Shown piece by piece: positions 21,846 through 32,171 of a stretch of 64,000 nt of DNA (position 1 is its first letter; each line of letters starts with the position of its first letter). The position numbers and the translations under genes are program-made. This stretch comes from Rhizopus arrhizus (lineage: Eukaryota > Mucoromycota > Mucoromycetes > Mucorales > Rhizopodaceae): the NCBI GenBank assembly GCA_024220505.1, contig JAKZZE010000034.1, forward strand, positions 1 through 64,000, written 5' to 3'. Below the pieces are notes generated by a model. The model made no database searches. It saw nothing but the letters and a program-made list of their open reading frames with translations, and had not been told where the DNA came from.

Positions 21846-24800
21846 TTATGGAACAGCAGCAGCAGAGGACTTGTCAATCCAGACTTGACCTGGAGCAGAA
21901 GACGAGTTGTACTCGATGTCAGGATGACAGATCTTGTCAAAGTGACAGAGGATCTGACAAAGAGCGGACCAGAAAGGCGGACACCGAGCAGAAGCAGAGA
22001 CAGGAAGCAAGTTCAAGACATAGTCTATGTGGTGACCCACATAGTCAGCCGGTGGAACAGGCAGGCAGCACCAGAGAGCAGAAGGAACCAAGTTACAGAC
22101 CATGAGGTGAGAACGAGAAGTATCGCCAAGACCACAGGAACAGGGAGCAGGCTTGCCTGGGATCCAACCCATGCGCCATCTGATGAGACGAGACCGGTCA
22201 GCACGGGAGGCAGGCAAGTAGAGGATGGGATCCACCCGAAGAACAGGACGACAAGCGCGGATCAGAACCTGGGGGGTGGACTGTAAGAAGCTATGAAACT
22301 GGTCTTGACGATACCTTCGCAACCAAGAAGCAAGACGAGAAGATGAAGAGACATCCGAAGGGCAATCGAGGACGATACGCCGCTTACGGAGTCGAGACAG
22401 AAGAGACACTGGCACAGACTGAGAGAGCAAAGACAAGAGACAATAGTCAGGTAGACCCTCAGAGCGACGACAGAACTTGAGCACCAGGGTGTCAGCACGA
22501 AAAGACATTGACGGTAGATTGGCAATGTGCCGAAGTACTACAGTTGAGGCGGTCCTATGACCACCGACAAGCATCCTTAGACATCGGTCTTGAGCACGAT
22601 TGAGTTCGTCATAGTCCTTTCTTAAAAGCTGAGCAATGGCAAGACCATACTCAAGCTTAGGACGTATGAACGCAGCGAACAGACGAGAAGAGAGAAGCAG
22701 AGTAAATCCTTGACGGTTGAGCCCCATCGAGTGTAGCTGAGCCATGGCAGCAAGAGTACTAGACGCGCGATGCTTGATCATAGCAGGGACAGAAATACCC
22801 TTACCATCAAAAGGTACACCAAGGTAAGTGAACTCCTCAACAGAGGGAAGGTCTTGATCATATAATGACATTTGAACATATCAACTTGATGTAGTAGTGG
22901 GTGCATTTAAGACAGCACACTTTGGTGGACTCCACTTGTAACCAAGAGTCAGAGAATGGGTCTGCGCTAGGTCCAGCATATGCCGAACTTCGCTAGCAGA
23001 CCCAACCAGCGCCACATCATCCGCATACAACAGACTGTTGATGGGTGTGGGCGACAGAGACGAGGAAGACAAAGCAGCAGTACCAACCAAAGGACCAAAG
23101 GGAAGACCATCAGCGACCAGAGCACCAGGACCAGGAGGACCAGAAGGAGACACCGATAACACCGAGGTGGTTGTTGCAGAAGCAGCAGAACGAAGCAGAG
23201 CTGGCAATGTGTTGACATAGATAGAGTACAGGTGAGGACTCAAGACAGAGCCCTGAAGGACACCTGTACTCGGCACAAACGGATCAGAGACATTGTTCTG
23301 CAACAACACAGACACCGAGACATCATCAAACATGTTGGCCAACAAGGACACCAAGGACAGAGGAGCAGAAGAGGCGAGCATCGATTGCCATATGATACGA
23401 CGATCGACTGTATCATAGGCTGACTTGATGTCCAGAAAAGCGACCACAGGATAATGATTGTGTCGGCGTCGGTAAGAGTGCATTAGATCATGAAGACAGA
23501 GGGCTTGATCCAATGCACTACGCTGGTGACGAAAACCACCTTGAACTACATCGAGCGGAGGAGAGACATCTTCAACAGAGGGAAAGAGACACATCTCAAA
23601 GAGCTTGCGGACGATGGAGGTCAAGGAGATTGGACGATAGTTCCCTGGCGAGGTAGGATCACCCTTTTTGTGGATGGGGACCACCTGTGCTTGACGCCAG
23701 AGAGAAGGGGTATACGACCACTGGTAGCAGATACTGAAGAGCAAAGAGAGCAGTGGGGCCAGGACAGACTTGATGGGGAGGAGCATCTCCGTACGCAAGT
23801 GGTCAGGACCAGGAGCCTTACGCAGAGGGAGACGTCGCATCAGTGAACCCACACTGTCAGCAGTGAACGAGGGCATACCAGGGTCTTGACTATCGAGGTC
23901 AAAAGGCACCATACCAGAGACAGAGGGCAGAGGGTCAGGACGCCTTGACGGAAGACCGTCACCAGAGTAGACCGAGGCAAGGTGTTGACGCATCGCGTTC
24001 GCACCTGCAGCAGGGCCGTCAGGATGGGTAAATCCAACCTGTTGACGTCGTCGGTTCCGAATCACCTTCACCTTCGACATCGCACGAGCAAGTTCGCCAC
24101 GGGCCAGGGAGTCACAGAAAGCACGCCAAGAGAGACGTTTAGCAGACTTGAGAGCACTACGGAAACGGGCTTGAGCAACCTGATGTCGATCCCACCACAA
24201 GGCCTTGTCGATGCCAGTGGCACGACGCCACTTGCGATAGTGGTGTTCACGAACATCGGCGAGTTCTTGCAAGTGCGCATTCCAGAATGGCTTCCATTGG
24301 GAAGGTCGAGAAGAGCGAGAGCCAACCGACTTGTCGAGTGCACTATAGATCGCCTCGTTCAGAGTGTCGTTGAGAGCGTCTATAGGCGGAGCAGCAGAAG
24401 GAGGACTTGACTTCAGAGACTTGAGCTGATCAACCAATGGAGAGACCAAGGACTGGAATGTGGCCACGTACAGACTACAGACATCAGGTTCCTTCAACCG
24501 AGAGAGGTTCCATAGCCGACGGGCAGAAGAAGAAGAGAGAACGGGCTGCGATGGATAACCATCAGGGACTGCATAGTCAAAGGACAAGGACAACAGTTTG
24601 TGGTCAGAGCCAAGAGAGAGATCACTGTAGACTTGCATCCGAGGGGACCGAAGAGCAGAGGTCGTGTTGGTCAAGAAGTAGTCGATCATACTTTGCTTGA
24701 CTTGACCACCACGAAAGGACAAGAAGGTAGGCACCCCAGGAGCGAGAGTCGAGTTCAGAACAGAGAGAGCATGTTCTTCACACCAGCGAAGCAGCACCGA

Positions 24801-25394
24801 ACCTCGAGCATTGGCAACGGAATCACCCGTTAGTGCACCAAGACGCGCGTTCAGATCACCACAGATGATCGTGTCGTCTGTCAAGGGCAACGAAACCAAC
24901 ACAGAAGAGACCTCGTCGTTGGACAAGGAAGGGGTCAAATACAGGCAGATGAGACGCAAGGAGCGACCCAACCGCAGACCTAGAGCATACTTGGTATGAA
25001 CCGGAAACTGTACCACAGCCATCGGACACCGAGGAGACACCAGAGCAGAGACACCTTGAGAGCCACGATAGCTGTTGATCACAGGAGAGCCATACAGATT
25101 GAACTGGGTCCAAGAGGTACGGATCCTGTGAGGCGGAAGCAACCAGGTTTCGGTGATGAACACCAGAGAGAACGACTGGCAGTGACGAAGTAGATCCTCG
25201 GCTGTGGATTCTTGAAGCCCATTGGCATTCCACAAGCCGATTGTGAGCGGGATAGAAGATGATGAGAATGAAGGAGAGGATGGACCATGGGAGCCATGAG
25301 AACCAGAGGAAACCAAAGGAGAGGAAGGGACTGGGACCATACCAGTAGTAGAGACCGAGGATGCATTATAACGACAAGTATTACTACTCATCAT
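21846..25394 (-). pseudogene. LINE-1 ORF2 (endonuclease-reverse transcriptase), one nonsense codon
   Basis: About 1183 codons. The order is APE-type endonuclease (WNANG, ITETW, GDLNAR, SMIDYF, GSDHKLL), reverse transcriptase (KAPGPDHLRTEM, YRPISLTS, FLDIKSAYDTVDR, STGVLQGSVLSP, LLYADDVALVG), a thumb region, and a C-terminal CxC..H..C knuckle (CSCGLGDTSRSHLMVC). A TGA at about 22881 stands where LINE-2 has CGA (Arg) in the same context, so a single C-to-T change breaks an otherwise open frame. This copy should make only the endonuclease-RT part. Confidence 0.88.
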
Positions 25395-26401
25395 TATAAT
25401 GATCCAAAGCTTGAACGAGAGGCAGGACGGTGATGCTCATAGTCATCAAGAGCCATGTCTTCATCCATATCATCGTAATGGCGGACAGTCTTGGGTCGAT
25501 CTTGTTTGGTAGACAGAACTTCGGATACTGTCTCATCTGAGACCAAGGCTTGTGCTAATAGGTAGCGAGAGACGGAGACAGCAACAGGATAGCGCAAGCG
25601 CTCTAAAGCCTTGCGAGAGCGGTCATCGTTGATCAGCGAGATAGCATGACTACGCTCTTCAGCAGAAACAGAGTCAAACTTGGGATCAGCAAGGTTTGCA
25701 GGGTCAAGAGGATCAAAGGTATCCAAGGTGGGAATCTTGGCCTTTTCCAACAAGGACAGAAGAGCGGGCTTGTACTGAAGGTGTACAAGAAGACCGACAA
25801 CAGAGTGAGCAGGATAGCACACATCTAAGATGCGCCAGCTATCCACACCAAGGCGAGAGAGACGACGACGAGCTTCAGTGTAGGTCATCCTACGAGAGCG
25901 AGGTATGTAAACATACTCGAAGCCTTGTTCACCAGACACAGGCTGGAATCCACGAGCAGCGGCAGCACGGCGACGGAGTTTGTTCTTGGCAGAACGAGAG
26001 ACAACGGTAGCCCAAGACGAGGCAGCAGTACCCAAGGAGGGCGAAGGAACGGACTCTTTAGCACCATTAAAAGGAGCAGCAGAAGAAAGAGCGGCATTTG
26101 AACTTGGGGTGCTTGTAGGGACCCCGGCAGATTGTGCGGCTAATTGAGCACGCAGAGAAGCAACCTCATTGGATAGAGATTCATTGGTTTCGGCAAGGCG
26201 AGCATTCTCACCTCGTAAGGTTTCAAGCTCTAGCTTAAGCTGTTCTAGAGCAGAGAGACGAGCAGTAACGGCTTCTAGTGCGTGACTTAGATTCTGAACA
26301 GTGACTTCGAGGTCGGACGAATTGGGTCCGGCGGCGGCATTCAGGATTTTAGATCCTCTAGTATTTCTTGTTGTTGACATTTGGATGCAAACTTTCAGCA
26401 A
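25394..26401 (-). CDS. LINE-1 ORF1 protein
   Basis: 335 residues. Residues about 20-85 form a leucine-rich heptad coiled coil (LSHALEAVTARLSALEQLKL). A Ser/Ala linker and a basic patch (KNKLRRRAAAARG) follow. The C-terminal globular region around YVYIPRSRRMTYTEARRRLS resembles the RRM-like fold of LINE ORF1 proteins; this is inference from pattern. Expected role: RNA binding in the retrotransposition particle. The first in-frame ATG at 26401 is followed after 6 codons by another (MSTTRNTRGS). The TAA stop overlaps the ORF2 ATG as TAATG. Confidence 0.85.
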   Translation of the reverse strand: MLKVCIQMSTTRNTRGSKILNAAAGPNSSDLEVTVQNLSHALEAVTARLSALEQLKLELETLRGENARLAETNESLSNEVASLRAQLAAQSAGVPTSTPSSNAALSSAAPFNGAKESVPSPSLGTAASSWATVVSRSAKNKLRRRAAAARGFQPVSGEQGFEYVYIPRSRRMTYTEARRRLSRLGVDSWRILDVCYPAHSVVGLLVHLQYKPALLSLLEKAKIPTLDTFDPLDPANLADPKFDSVSAEERSHAISLINDDRSRKALERLRYPVAVSVSRYLLAQALVSDETVSEVLSTKQDRPKTVRHYDDMDEDMALDDYEHHRPASRSSFGSL

Positions 26402-26586
26402 CGATTAAACAACAAGTAGCAAAGATATCAGAATAAGAGTTGAACCAAATAAAAGTATAGATCAAAAGGAGTCGGTTGATGTAAAAATTGTTGACGGATG
26501 GATAGATTTGACAGAGATATCGGCTTTCCAAAAAAGAGTCGAATTTACCTTTTTAACCAAAAGCGAAAGAAAAGTGGGGGAAAATG

Positions 26587-26601
26587 GGGGAAATGGTGTA
26601 G
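26587..26601 (+). repeat. Target-site copy 2 (first 15 nt of tRNA-Ala)
   Basis: The same 15 bases lie between the LINE-1 5' end and the LINE-2 3' end. An extra partial copy (GGGGAAAAT) precedes it, possibly from template switching at the 5' junction. Confidence 0.9.
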
Positions 26602-26864
26602 ACGAAGATTTTTATTAATATATATTAGGAGTATATTGACAAGCGATAAATATCATGATAGTCATACTCAAGTACAAAAAGAAAAGACAAGAAACAAAAA
26701 ACACTCGCAGAGCACACAAGAGCGAAAAAAAAGGAAAGAGAAAAGGCCAATGGAGACGCTAACTACTGAGCAACTCGTCAACACCATGGTCTCCTCCGCA
26801 TCGTGCACTAAAATGGTTTGGCAGTGGGAGGTAGAAGCCAGAGGGTGGATCAGAGCGCTTGTCA

Positions 26865-29800
26865 TTAGGGAGTAGTAGCAGCAGAGGACTTGTCAATCCA
26901 GACTTGACCTGGCAGAGAAGACGAGTTGTACTCGATGTCAGGATGACAGATCTTGTCAAAGTGACAGAGGATCTGACAAAGAGCGGACCAAAATGGCGGA
27001 CAACGAGCAGAAGCAGAGACAGGAAGCAAGTTCAAGACATAGTCTATGTGGTGACCCACATAACCAGTCGGCGGTACAGGTAGACAGCACCAAAGAGCAA
27101 AAGGAACCAAGGTACAGACCATGAGGTGAGAACGAGAAGTATCGCCAAGACCACAGGAACAGGGAGCAGGCTTGCCTGGGATCCAACCCATGCGCCATCT
27201 AACAAGACGAGACCGGTCAGCACGGGAGGCAGGCAAGTACAGGATGGGATCCACCCGGAGAACAGGACGACAAGCGCGAATCAGAACCTGAGGGGTGGAC
27301 TGTAAGAAGCTTTGAAATTGATCTTGACGATACCTTCGCAACCAAGAAGCAAGACGAGAAGACGAAAGAGGAGCATCCGAAGGGTAGTCGAGTACGATTT
27401 GCCGCTTACGGAGCTGTGTCAGCAATGACGACGGAACAGAAGAGGATAGCAGAGACAAGAGACAGTCATCAGGAAGGCCATTGAATCGAAGGCAGAACTT
27501 CAGAACCAAGGTATCTGCTCGAAATGTCATTGACGGCAGATTGGTGATATGGCGGAGGACGACAGTCGAGGCAGTTCGGTGACCACCGACAAGCATTCGT
27601 AGACACCGGTCTTGAGCACGGTTGAGCTCTTCACCGTCCTTTCTTGTAAGTCGAGCAATAGCAAGGCCATACTCGAGCTTAGGACGGATGAAGGCAGCAA
27701 AGAGACGAGAAGAGAGAAGCAGAGTAAAGCCTTGACGGTTAAGACCCATAGAGTGAAGTTGAGCCATCGCCGCCAAGGTACTTGAAGAGCGATGTTTTAT
27801 TATGGCAGAGACAGAGATACCTTTACCATCGAAAGGGACACCAAGATAGGTAAACTCTTCAGCAGTAGGAAGGTCTTGACCATATAGAGACATTTGAACA
27901 TATCGACTTGAACTTGAAGAAGGTGCATTGAGGACGGCACACTTTGGTGGACTCCACTTGTAACCAAGAGTCAGAGAATGGATCTGTGCTAGGTCCAGCA
28001 TATGCCGAACTTCGCTAGCAGACCCAACCAGTGCCACATCATCCGCATACAACAGACTGTTGATGGGTGTGGGCGTAGGAGACGAGGAAGACAAAGCAGC
28101 AGTACCAACCAAAGGACCAAAGGGAAGACCATCAGCGACCAGAGCACCAGGACCAGGAGGACCAGAAGGAGACACCGATAACACCGAGGTTGTTGTTGCA
28201 GAAGCAGCAGAACGAAGCAGAGCTGGCAATGTGTTGACGTAGATAGAGTACAGGTGAGGACTCAAGACAGAGCCCTGAAGGACACCTGTACTCGGCACAA
28301 ACGGATCAGAGACATTATTCTGCAACAACACAGACACCGAGACATCATCAAACATGTTGGCCAACAAGGACACCAAGGACAGAGGAGCAGAAGAGGCGAG
28401 CATCGATTGCCATATGATACGACGATCGACTGTATCATAGGCTGACTTGATGTCCAGGAAAGCGACCACAGGATAATGATTGTGTCGGCGTCGGTAAGAG
28501 TGCATCAGATCATGGAGACAGAGAGCTTGATCCAATGCACTACGCTGGTGACGGAAACCACCTTGAACTACATCGAGCGGAGGAGAGACATCTTCAACAG
28601 AGGGAGAGAGACACATCTCAAAGAGCTTGCGGACGATGGAGGTCAAGGAGATTGGACGATAGTTCCCTGGCGAGGTAGGATCACCCTTTTTGTGGATGGG
28701 GACCACCTGTGCTTGACGCCAGAGAGAAGGGGTATACGACCACTGGTAGCAGATACTGAAAAGCAAGGAGAGCAGTGGGGCCAGAACAGACTTGATGGGG
28801 AGGAGCATCTCCGTACGCAAGTGGTCAGGACCAGGAGCCTTACGCAGAGGGAGACGTCGCATCAGTGAACCCACACTGTCAGCAGAGAACGAAGGCATAC
28901 CAGGGTCTTGACTATCGAGGTTAAAAGGCACCATACCAGAGACAGAGGGCAGAGGGTCAGGACGCCTTGACGGAAGACCGTCACCAGAGTAGACCGAGGC
29001 AAGGTGTTGACGCATCGCGTTCGCACCTGCAGCAGGGCCGTCAGGATGAGTAAACCCAACCTGTTGACGTCGTCGGTTCCGAATCACCTTCACCTTCGAC
29101 ATCGCACGAGCAAGTTCGCCACGGGCCAGAGAGTCACAGAAAGCACGCCAAGAGAGACGTTTGGCAGACTTGAGAGCAGAGCGGAACCGGGCTTGAGCAA
29201 CCTGATGTCGATCCCACCACAGGGCCTTGTCGATGCCAATGGCACGACGCCACTTGCGGTAATGGTGTTCACGAACATCGGCGAGTTCTTGCAAGTGCGC
29301 ATTCCAGAATGGCTTCCATTGGGAAGGTCGAGAAGAGCGAGAGCCAACCGACTTGTCGAGTGCACTATAGATCGCCTCATTCAGAGTGTCATTGAGAGCG
29401 TCTATAGGCGGAGCAGCAGAAGGAGGACTTGACTTCAGAGCTTTGAGCTGATCAACCAATGGAGAGACCAAGGACTGGAATGTGGCCACGTACAGACTAC
29501 AGACATCAGGTTCCTTCAACCGAGAGAGGTTCCATAGCCGACGGGCAGAAGAAGAAGAGAGAACGGGCTGCGATGGATAACCATCAGGGACTGCATAGTC
29601 AAAGGACAAGGACAACAGTTTGTGGTCAGAGCCAAGAGAGAGATCACTGTAGACTTGCATCCGAGGGGACCGAAGGACAGAGGTCGTGTTGGTCAAGAAG
29701 TAGTCGATCATACTTTGCTTGACTTGACCACTACGAAAGGACAAGAAGGTAGGCACCCCAGGAGCGAGAGTCGAGTTCAGAACAGAGAGACCATGTTCTT

Positions 29801-30431
29801 CACACCAGCGAAGCAGCACCGAACCTCGAGCATTGGCAACGGAATCACCCGTTAGTGCACCAAGACGCGCGTTCAGATCACCACAGATGATCGTGTCGTC
29901 TGTCAAGGGCAACGAAACCAACACAGAAGAGACCTCGTCGTTGGACAAGGAAGGGGGCAAATACAGGCAGATGAGACGCAAGGAGCGACCCAACCGCAGA
30001 CCCAGAGCATACTTGGTATGAACCGGGAACTGTACCACAGCCATCGGACACCGAGGAGACACCAGAGCAGAGACACCTTGAGAGCCACGATAGCTGTTGA
30101 TCACAGGAGAGCCATACAGGTTGAACTGGGTCCAAGAGGTACGGATCCTGTGAGGCGGAAGCAACCAGGTTTCGGTGATGAAGACCAAGGAAAACGACTG
30201 GCAGTGACGGAGGAGATCCTCGGCTGTGGATTCTTGAAGCCCATTGGCATTCCACAAGCCGATAGTGAGCGGTATAGAAGAAGTTGATGAGGATGATGAA
30301 GAAGAGGATGGACCATGGGAGCCATGAGAACCAGAGGAAACCAAAGGAGAGGAAGGAGTTGACTGATCTGGGACCATACCAGATGTAGAGACCAAGGATG
30401 CATTATAATGACAAGTATTACTACTCATCAT
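26865..30431 (-). CDS. LINE-2 ORF2: APE endonuclease and reverse transcriptase
   Basis: 1188 residues, uninterrupted. Endonuclease motifs run from WNANG (residues 60-64) through SDHKLL. RT motifs include GPDHLRTEM, YRPISLTS, FLDIKSAYDTVDRR and YADD at about residue 800. A CxC..H..C zinc-knuckle (CSCGLGDTSRSHLMVC) lies at about residue 1090. No RNase H domain is visible. The enzyme should nick the target and prime reverse transcription there; from the junctions, the first nick is after GTGTAG in the tRNA-Ala gene. The frame starts at the ATG overlapping the ORF1 stop; a second Met follows at once. Confidence 0.92.
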   Translation of the reverse strand: MMSSNTCHYNASLVSTSGMVPDQSTPSSPLVSSGSHGSHGPSSSSSSSSTSSIPLTIGLWNANGLQESTAEDLLRHCQSFSLVFITETWLLPPHRIRTSWTQFNLYGSPVINSYRGSQGVSALVSPRCPMAVVQFPVHTKYALGLRLGRSLRLICLYLPPSLSNDEVSSVLVSLPLTDDTIICGDLNARLGALTGDSVANARGSVLLRWCEEHGLSVLNSTLAPGVPTFLSFRSGQVKQSMIDYFLTNTTSVLRSPRMQVYSDLSLGSDHKLLSLSFDYAVPDGYPSQPVLSSSSARRLWNLSRLKEPDVCSLYVATFQSLVSPLVDQLKALKSSPPSAAPPIDALNDTLNEAIYSALDKSVGSRSSRPSQWKPFWNAHLQELADVREHHYRKWRRAIGIDKALWWDRHQVAQARFRSALKSAKRLSWRAFCDSLARGELARAMSKVKVIRNRRRQQVGFTHPDGPAAGANAMRQHLASVYSGDGLPSRRPDPLPSVSGMVPFNLDSQDPGMPSFSADSVGSLMRRLPLRKAPGPDHLRTEMLLPIKSVLAPLLSLLFSICYQWSYTPSLWRQAQVVPIHKKGDPTSPGNYRPISLTSIVRKLFEMCLSPSVEDVSPPLDVVQGGFRHQRSALDQALCLHDLMHSYRRRHNHYPVVAFLDIKSAYDTVDRRIIWQSMLASSAPLSLVSLLANMFDDVSVSVLLQNNVSDPFVPSTGVLQGSVLSPHLYSIYVNTLPALLRSAASATTTSVLSVSPSGPPGPGALVADGLPFGPLVGTAALSSSSPTPTPINSLLYADDVALVGSASEVRHMLDLAQIHSLTLGYKWSPPKCAVLNAPSSSSSRYVQMSLYGQDLPTAEEFTYLGVPFDGKGISVSAIIKHRSSSTLAAMAQLHSMGLNRQGFTLLLSSRLFAAFIRPKLEYGLAIARLTRKDGEELNRAQDRCLRMLVGGHRTASTVVLRHITNLPSMTFRADTLVLKFCLRFNGLPDDCLLSLLSSSVPSSLLTQLRKRQIVLDYPSDAPLSSSRLASWLRRYRQDQFQSFLQSTPQVLIRACRPVLRVDPILYLPASRADRSRLVRWRMGWIPGKPAPCSCGLGDTSRSHLMVCTLVPFALWCCLPVPPTGYVGHHIDYVLNLLPVSASARCPPFWSALCQILCHFDKICHPDIEYNSSSLPGQVWIDKSSAATTP

Positions 30432-31438
30432 TATAATGATCCAAAGCTTGAACGAGAGGCAGGACGGTGATGCTCATAGTCATCAAGAGCCATGTCTTCA
30501 GCCATGTCATCGTAATGGCGGGTTGTCTTTGGACGGTCTTCTTTAGCAGACAGCACTTCAGAGACTGTCTCATCAGAGACAAGGGCTTGCGCCAACAAGT
30601 AACGAGAGACAGAGACAGCAACAGGATAGCGCAAGCGCTCTAAAGCCTTGCGAGAGCGGTCATCGTTGATGAGCGAGATGGCATGACTACGCTCCTCGAC
30701 AGAAACAGAGTCAAACTTGGGATCAGCCAGGTTGGCAGGATCAAGTGGATCAAAGGTATCCAAGGTAGGGATCTTGGCCTTTTCCAACAAGGACAGAAGA
30801 GCAGGCTTGTACTGCAGATGTACAAGAAGACCGACGACAGAGTGGGCAGGATAGCAAACATCCAGGATACGCCAGCTATCCACACCAAGACGAGAGAGAC
30901 GACGACGAGCTTCGGTGTAGGTCATCCTACGAGAGCGAGGTATGTAAACATACTCGAAGCCTTGTTCACCAGACACAGGCTGGAAACCACGAGCAGCAGC
31001 GGCACGACGACGGAGTTTGTTCTTTGCAGAACGAGAAACAACAGTAGCCCAAGACGAGGCAGCAGTACCCAAGGAGGGCGAAGAAACGGTCTCTTTAGCA
31101 CCATTTATGGCAGCAGGAGAAGAAGCAGCGGCATTTGAAATAGGGGTGCTTGTAGGGACCCCGGCAGTTTGTGCGGCCAGTTGGGCCCGCAAGGAAGCAA
31201 TCTCATTGGCTTGAGACTGGTTAGCTTCGGCAAGGCGAGCGTTCTCACCTCGTAGGGTTTCAAGCTCCAGCTTGAGCTGCTCTAAGGCAGAGAGACGAGC
31301 AGTGACAGCTTCTAGTGCGTGACTGAGACTTTGAACTGTGACTTCGTGGTCGGACGAATTGGGTCCGGCGGCGGCATTCAGGATTTTGGATCCTCTAGTA
31401 TTTCTTGTTGAAGACATTTGGATGCAAACTTTGATCAA
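30431..31438 (-). CDS. LINE-2 ORF1 protein
   Basis: 335 residues, same design as LINE-1 ORF1: heptad coiled coil (about residues 25-85), basic patch, RRM-like C-terminal region. The amino-acid sequence is strongly conserved between the two copies in the globular part and looser in the Ala/Ser linker, as expected under past selection on the fold. The stop overlaps the ORF2 start (TAATG), suggesting coupled termination-reinitiation. Confidence 0.88.
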   Translation of the reverse strand: MIKVCIQMSSTRNTRGSKILNAAAGPNSSDHEVTVQSLSHALEAVTARLSALEQLKLELETLRGENARLAEANQSQANEIASLRAQLAAQTAGVPTSTPISNAAASSPAAINGAKETVSSPSLGTAASSWATVVSRSAKNKLRRRAAAARGFQPVSGEQGFEYVYIPRSRRMTYTEARRRLSRLGVDSWRILDVCYPAHSVVGLLVHLQYKPALLSLLEKAKIPTLDTFDPLDPANLADPKFDSVSVEERSHAISLINDDRSRKALERLRYPVAVSVSRYLLAQALVSDETVSEVLSAKEDRPKTTRHYDDMAEDMALDDYEHHRPASRSSFGSL

Positions 31439-31613
31439 CGATTAAGCAACAAGTAATGTAGATATCAGAATAAGAGTTGGACCAAATAAAAGTATAGGTC
31501 AAAAGGCGTCGATTGATGTAAAAATTGTTGATGGATGGATAGATTTGACAGAGATATCGGCTTTCCAAAAAAGAGTGAAGTTTACCTTTTGAACCAAAAG
31601 CGAAAGAAAAGTG

Positions 31614-31628
31614 GGGGAAATGGTGTAG
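31614..31628 (+). repeat. Target-site copy 3 (first 15 nt of tRNA-Ala)
   Basis: The same 15 bases lie between the LINE-2 5' end and the SINE-B 3' end. Confidence 0.9.
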
Positions 31629-32170
31629 ACGAAACTTTTTATTTTTTATTGGTCAAATATGCAGGCGACATATGTGTCATTAATTGCTTGACCACAGAAC
31701 GAACTGGGAAAGCATACAAACTGTTAAGGGGGAAGGGAAGGGAGGGTAAGCAGGGCAATTATTTTGGCTGAAGCGACAGACGAAGACTTGGAACAGAGAG
31801 AGAGACATGCTTCATTAAGCCCGGGGTGGGCATCCTTGCAACGCTGATAATGCTGCTCACCAAACAGCACACAACGCAGACCGACCAGAACAGCAGCGGC
31901 GTCAAAACCCAGGGAGGAAAGAGAGAACAGAAAGGAATACCAACGGGGACACCGAAAGGGAGGGAAGGTGGACCAGATACCCAGCTGGCACGCAACGCAA
32001 CACACAGGCGGGACACACCGAAAGCCAGAAACGACGCACGTTAAGGAAGTCATGTGACCGTGCGTGGAAGAGACGGTGCGAGGAAGGCAGGATTCGAACC
32101 TGCATGTCCAGAGGACACTCAACCCATACGGTAGCGCCTTAACCACTACGACAAACACCCACACCTGGGG
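31629..32170 (-). mobile_element. SINE-B, tRNA-headed, next to tRNA-Ala
   Basis: About 542 bp. The head (right end, minus strand) has box-A-like TAGTGGTTAAGG and an exact box B GGTTCGAATCC (32090-32100), with a long variable-arm-like piece between them, like a class II tRNA. The body is GC-richer than the neighbourhood. The 3' end (ACGAAAC, then T-rich on the + strand) resembles the LINE tails. It is inserted at the same base as the LINEs, directly before the functional tRNA. It does not fold as a proper tRNA: the acceptor strands do not pair. Confidence 0.85.
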
Positions 32171-32171
32171 G

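Larger units (their letters stand above)
21582..26586 (-). mobile_element. LINE-1: tRNA-Ala-inserted non-LTR retrotransposon, ORF2 with nonsense codon
   Basis: About 5.0 kb on the minus strand: 5' leader (26586-26402), ORF1, ORF2, 3' UTR. The 3' end abuts the target piece GGGGAAATGGTGTAG at 21567-21581 and the 5' end abuts a second copy ending at 26601. Parallel to LINE-2 along its whole length but clearly diverged. There is no poly(A) tail; the 3' end is AT-rich and finishes in TTCGT. The label 1 is local and does not mean L1. Confidence 0.92.
26602..31613 (-). mobile_element. LINE-2: tRNA-Ala-inserted non-LTR retrotransposon, intact
   Basis: About 5.0 kb with both frames open. The 3' end abuts GGGGAAATGGTGTAG at 26587-26601, and the 5' side runs into the next copy of that target at 31614-31628. 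The 5' leader (31613-31439) is shared with LINE-1 and LINE-0. It lies closer to the tRNA than LINE-1 and is the better preserved of the two. Confidence 0.93.

Noticed and set aside
22262..31214. Many 60-150-codon plus-strand frames opposite LINE ORF1 and ORF2
   Set aside because: They mirror the coding strand's codon bias; both LINE copies have the same shadows and none has independent support.
32086..32165. The SINE head as a functional Ser/Leu-type tRNA
   Set aside because: Boxes A and B are good, but acceptor and anticodon strands do not pair properly, and the same head sits on both SINE copies.
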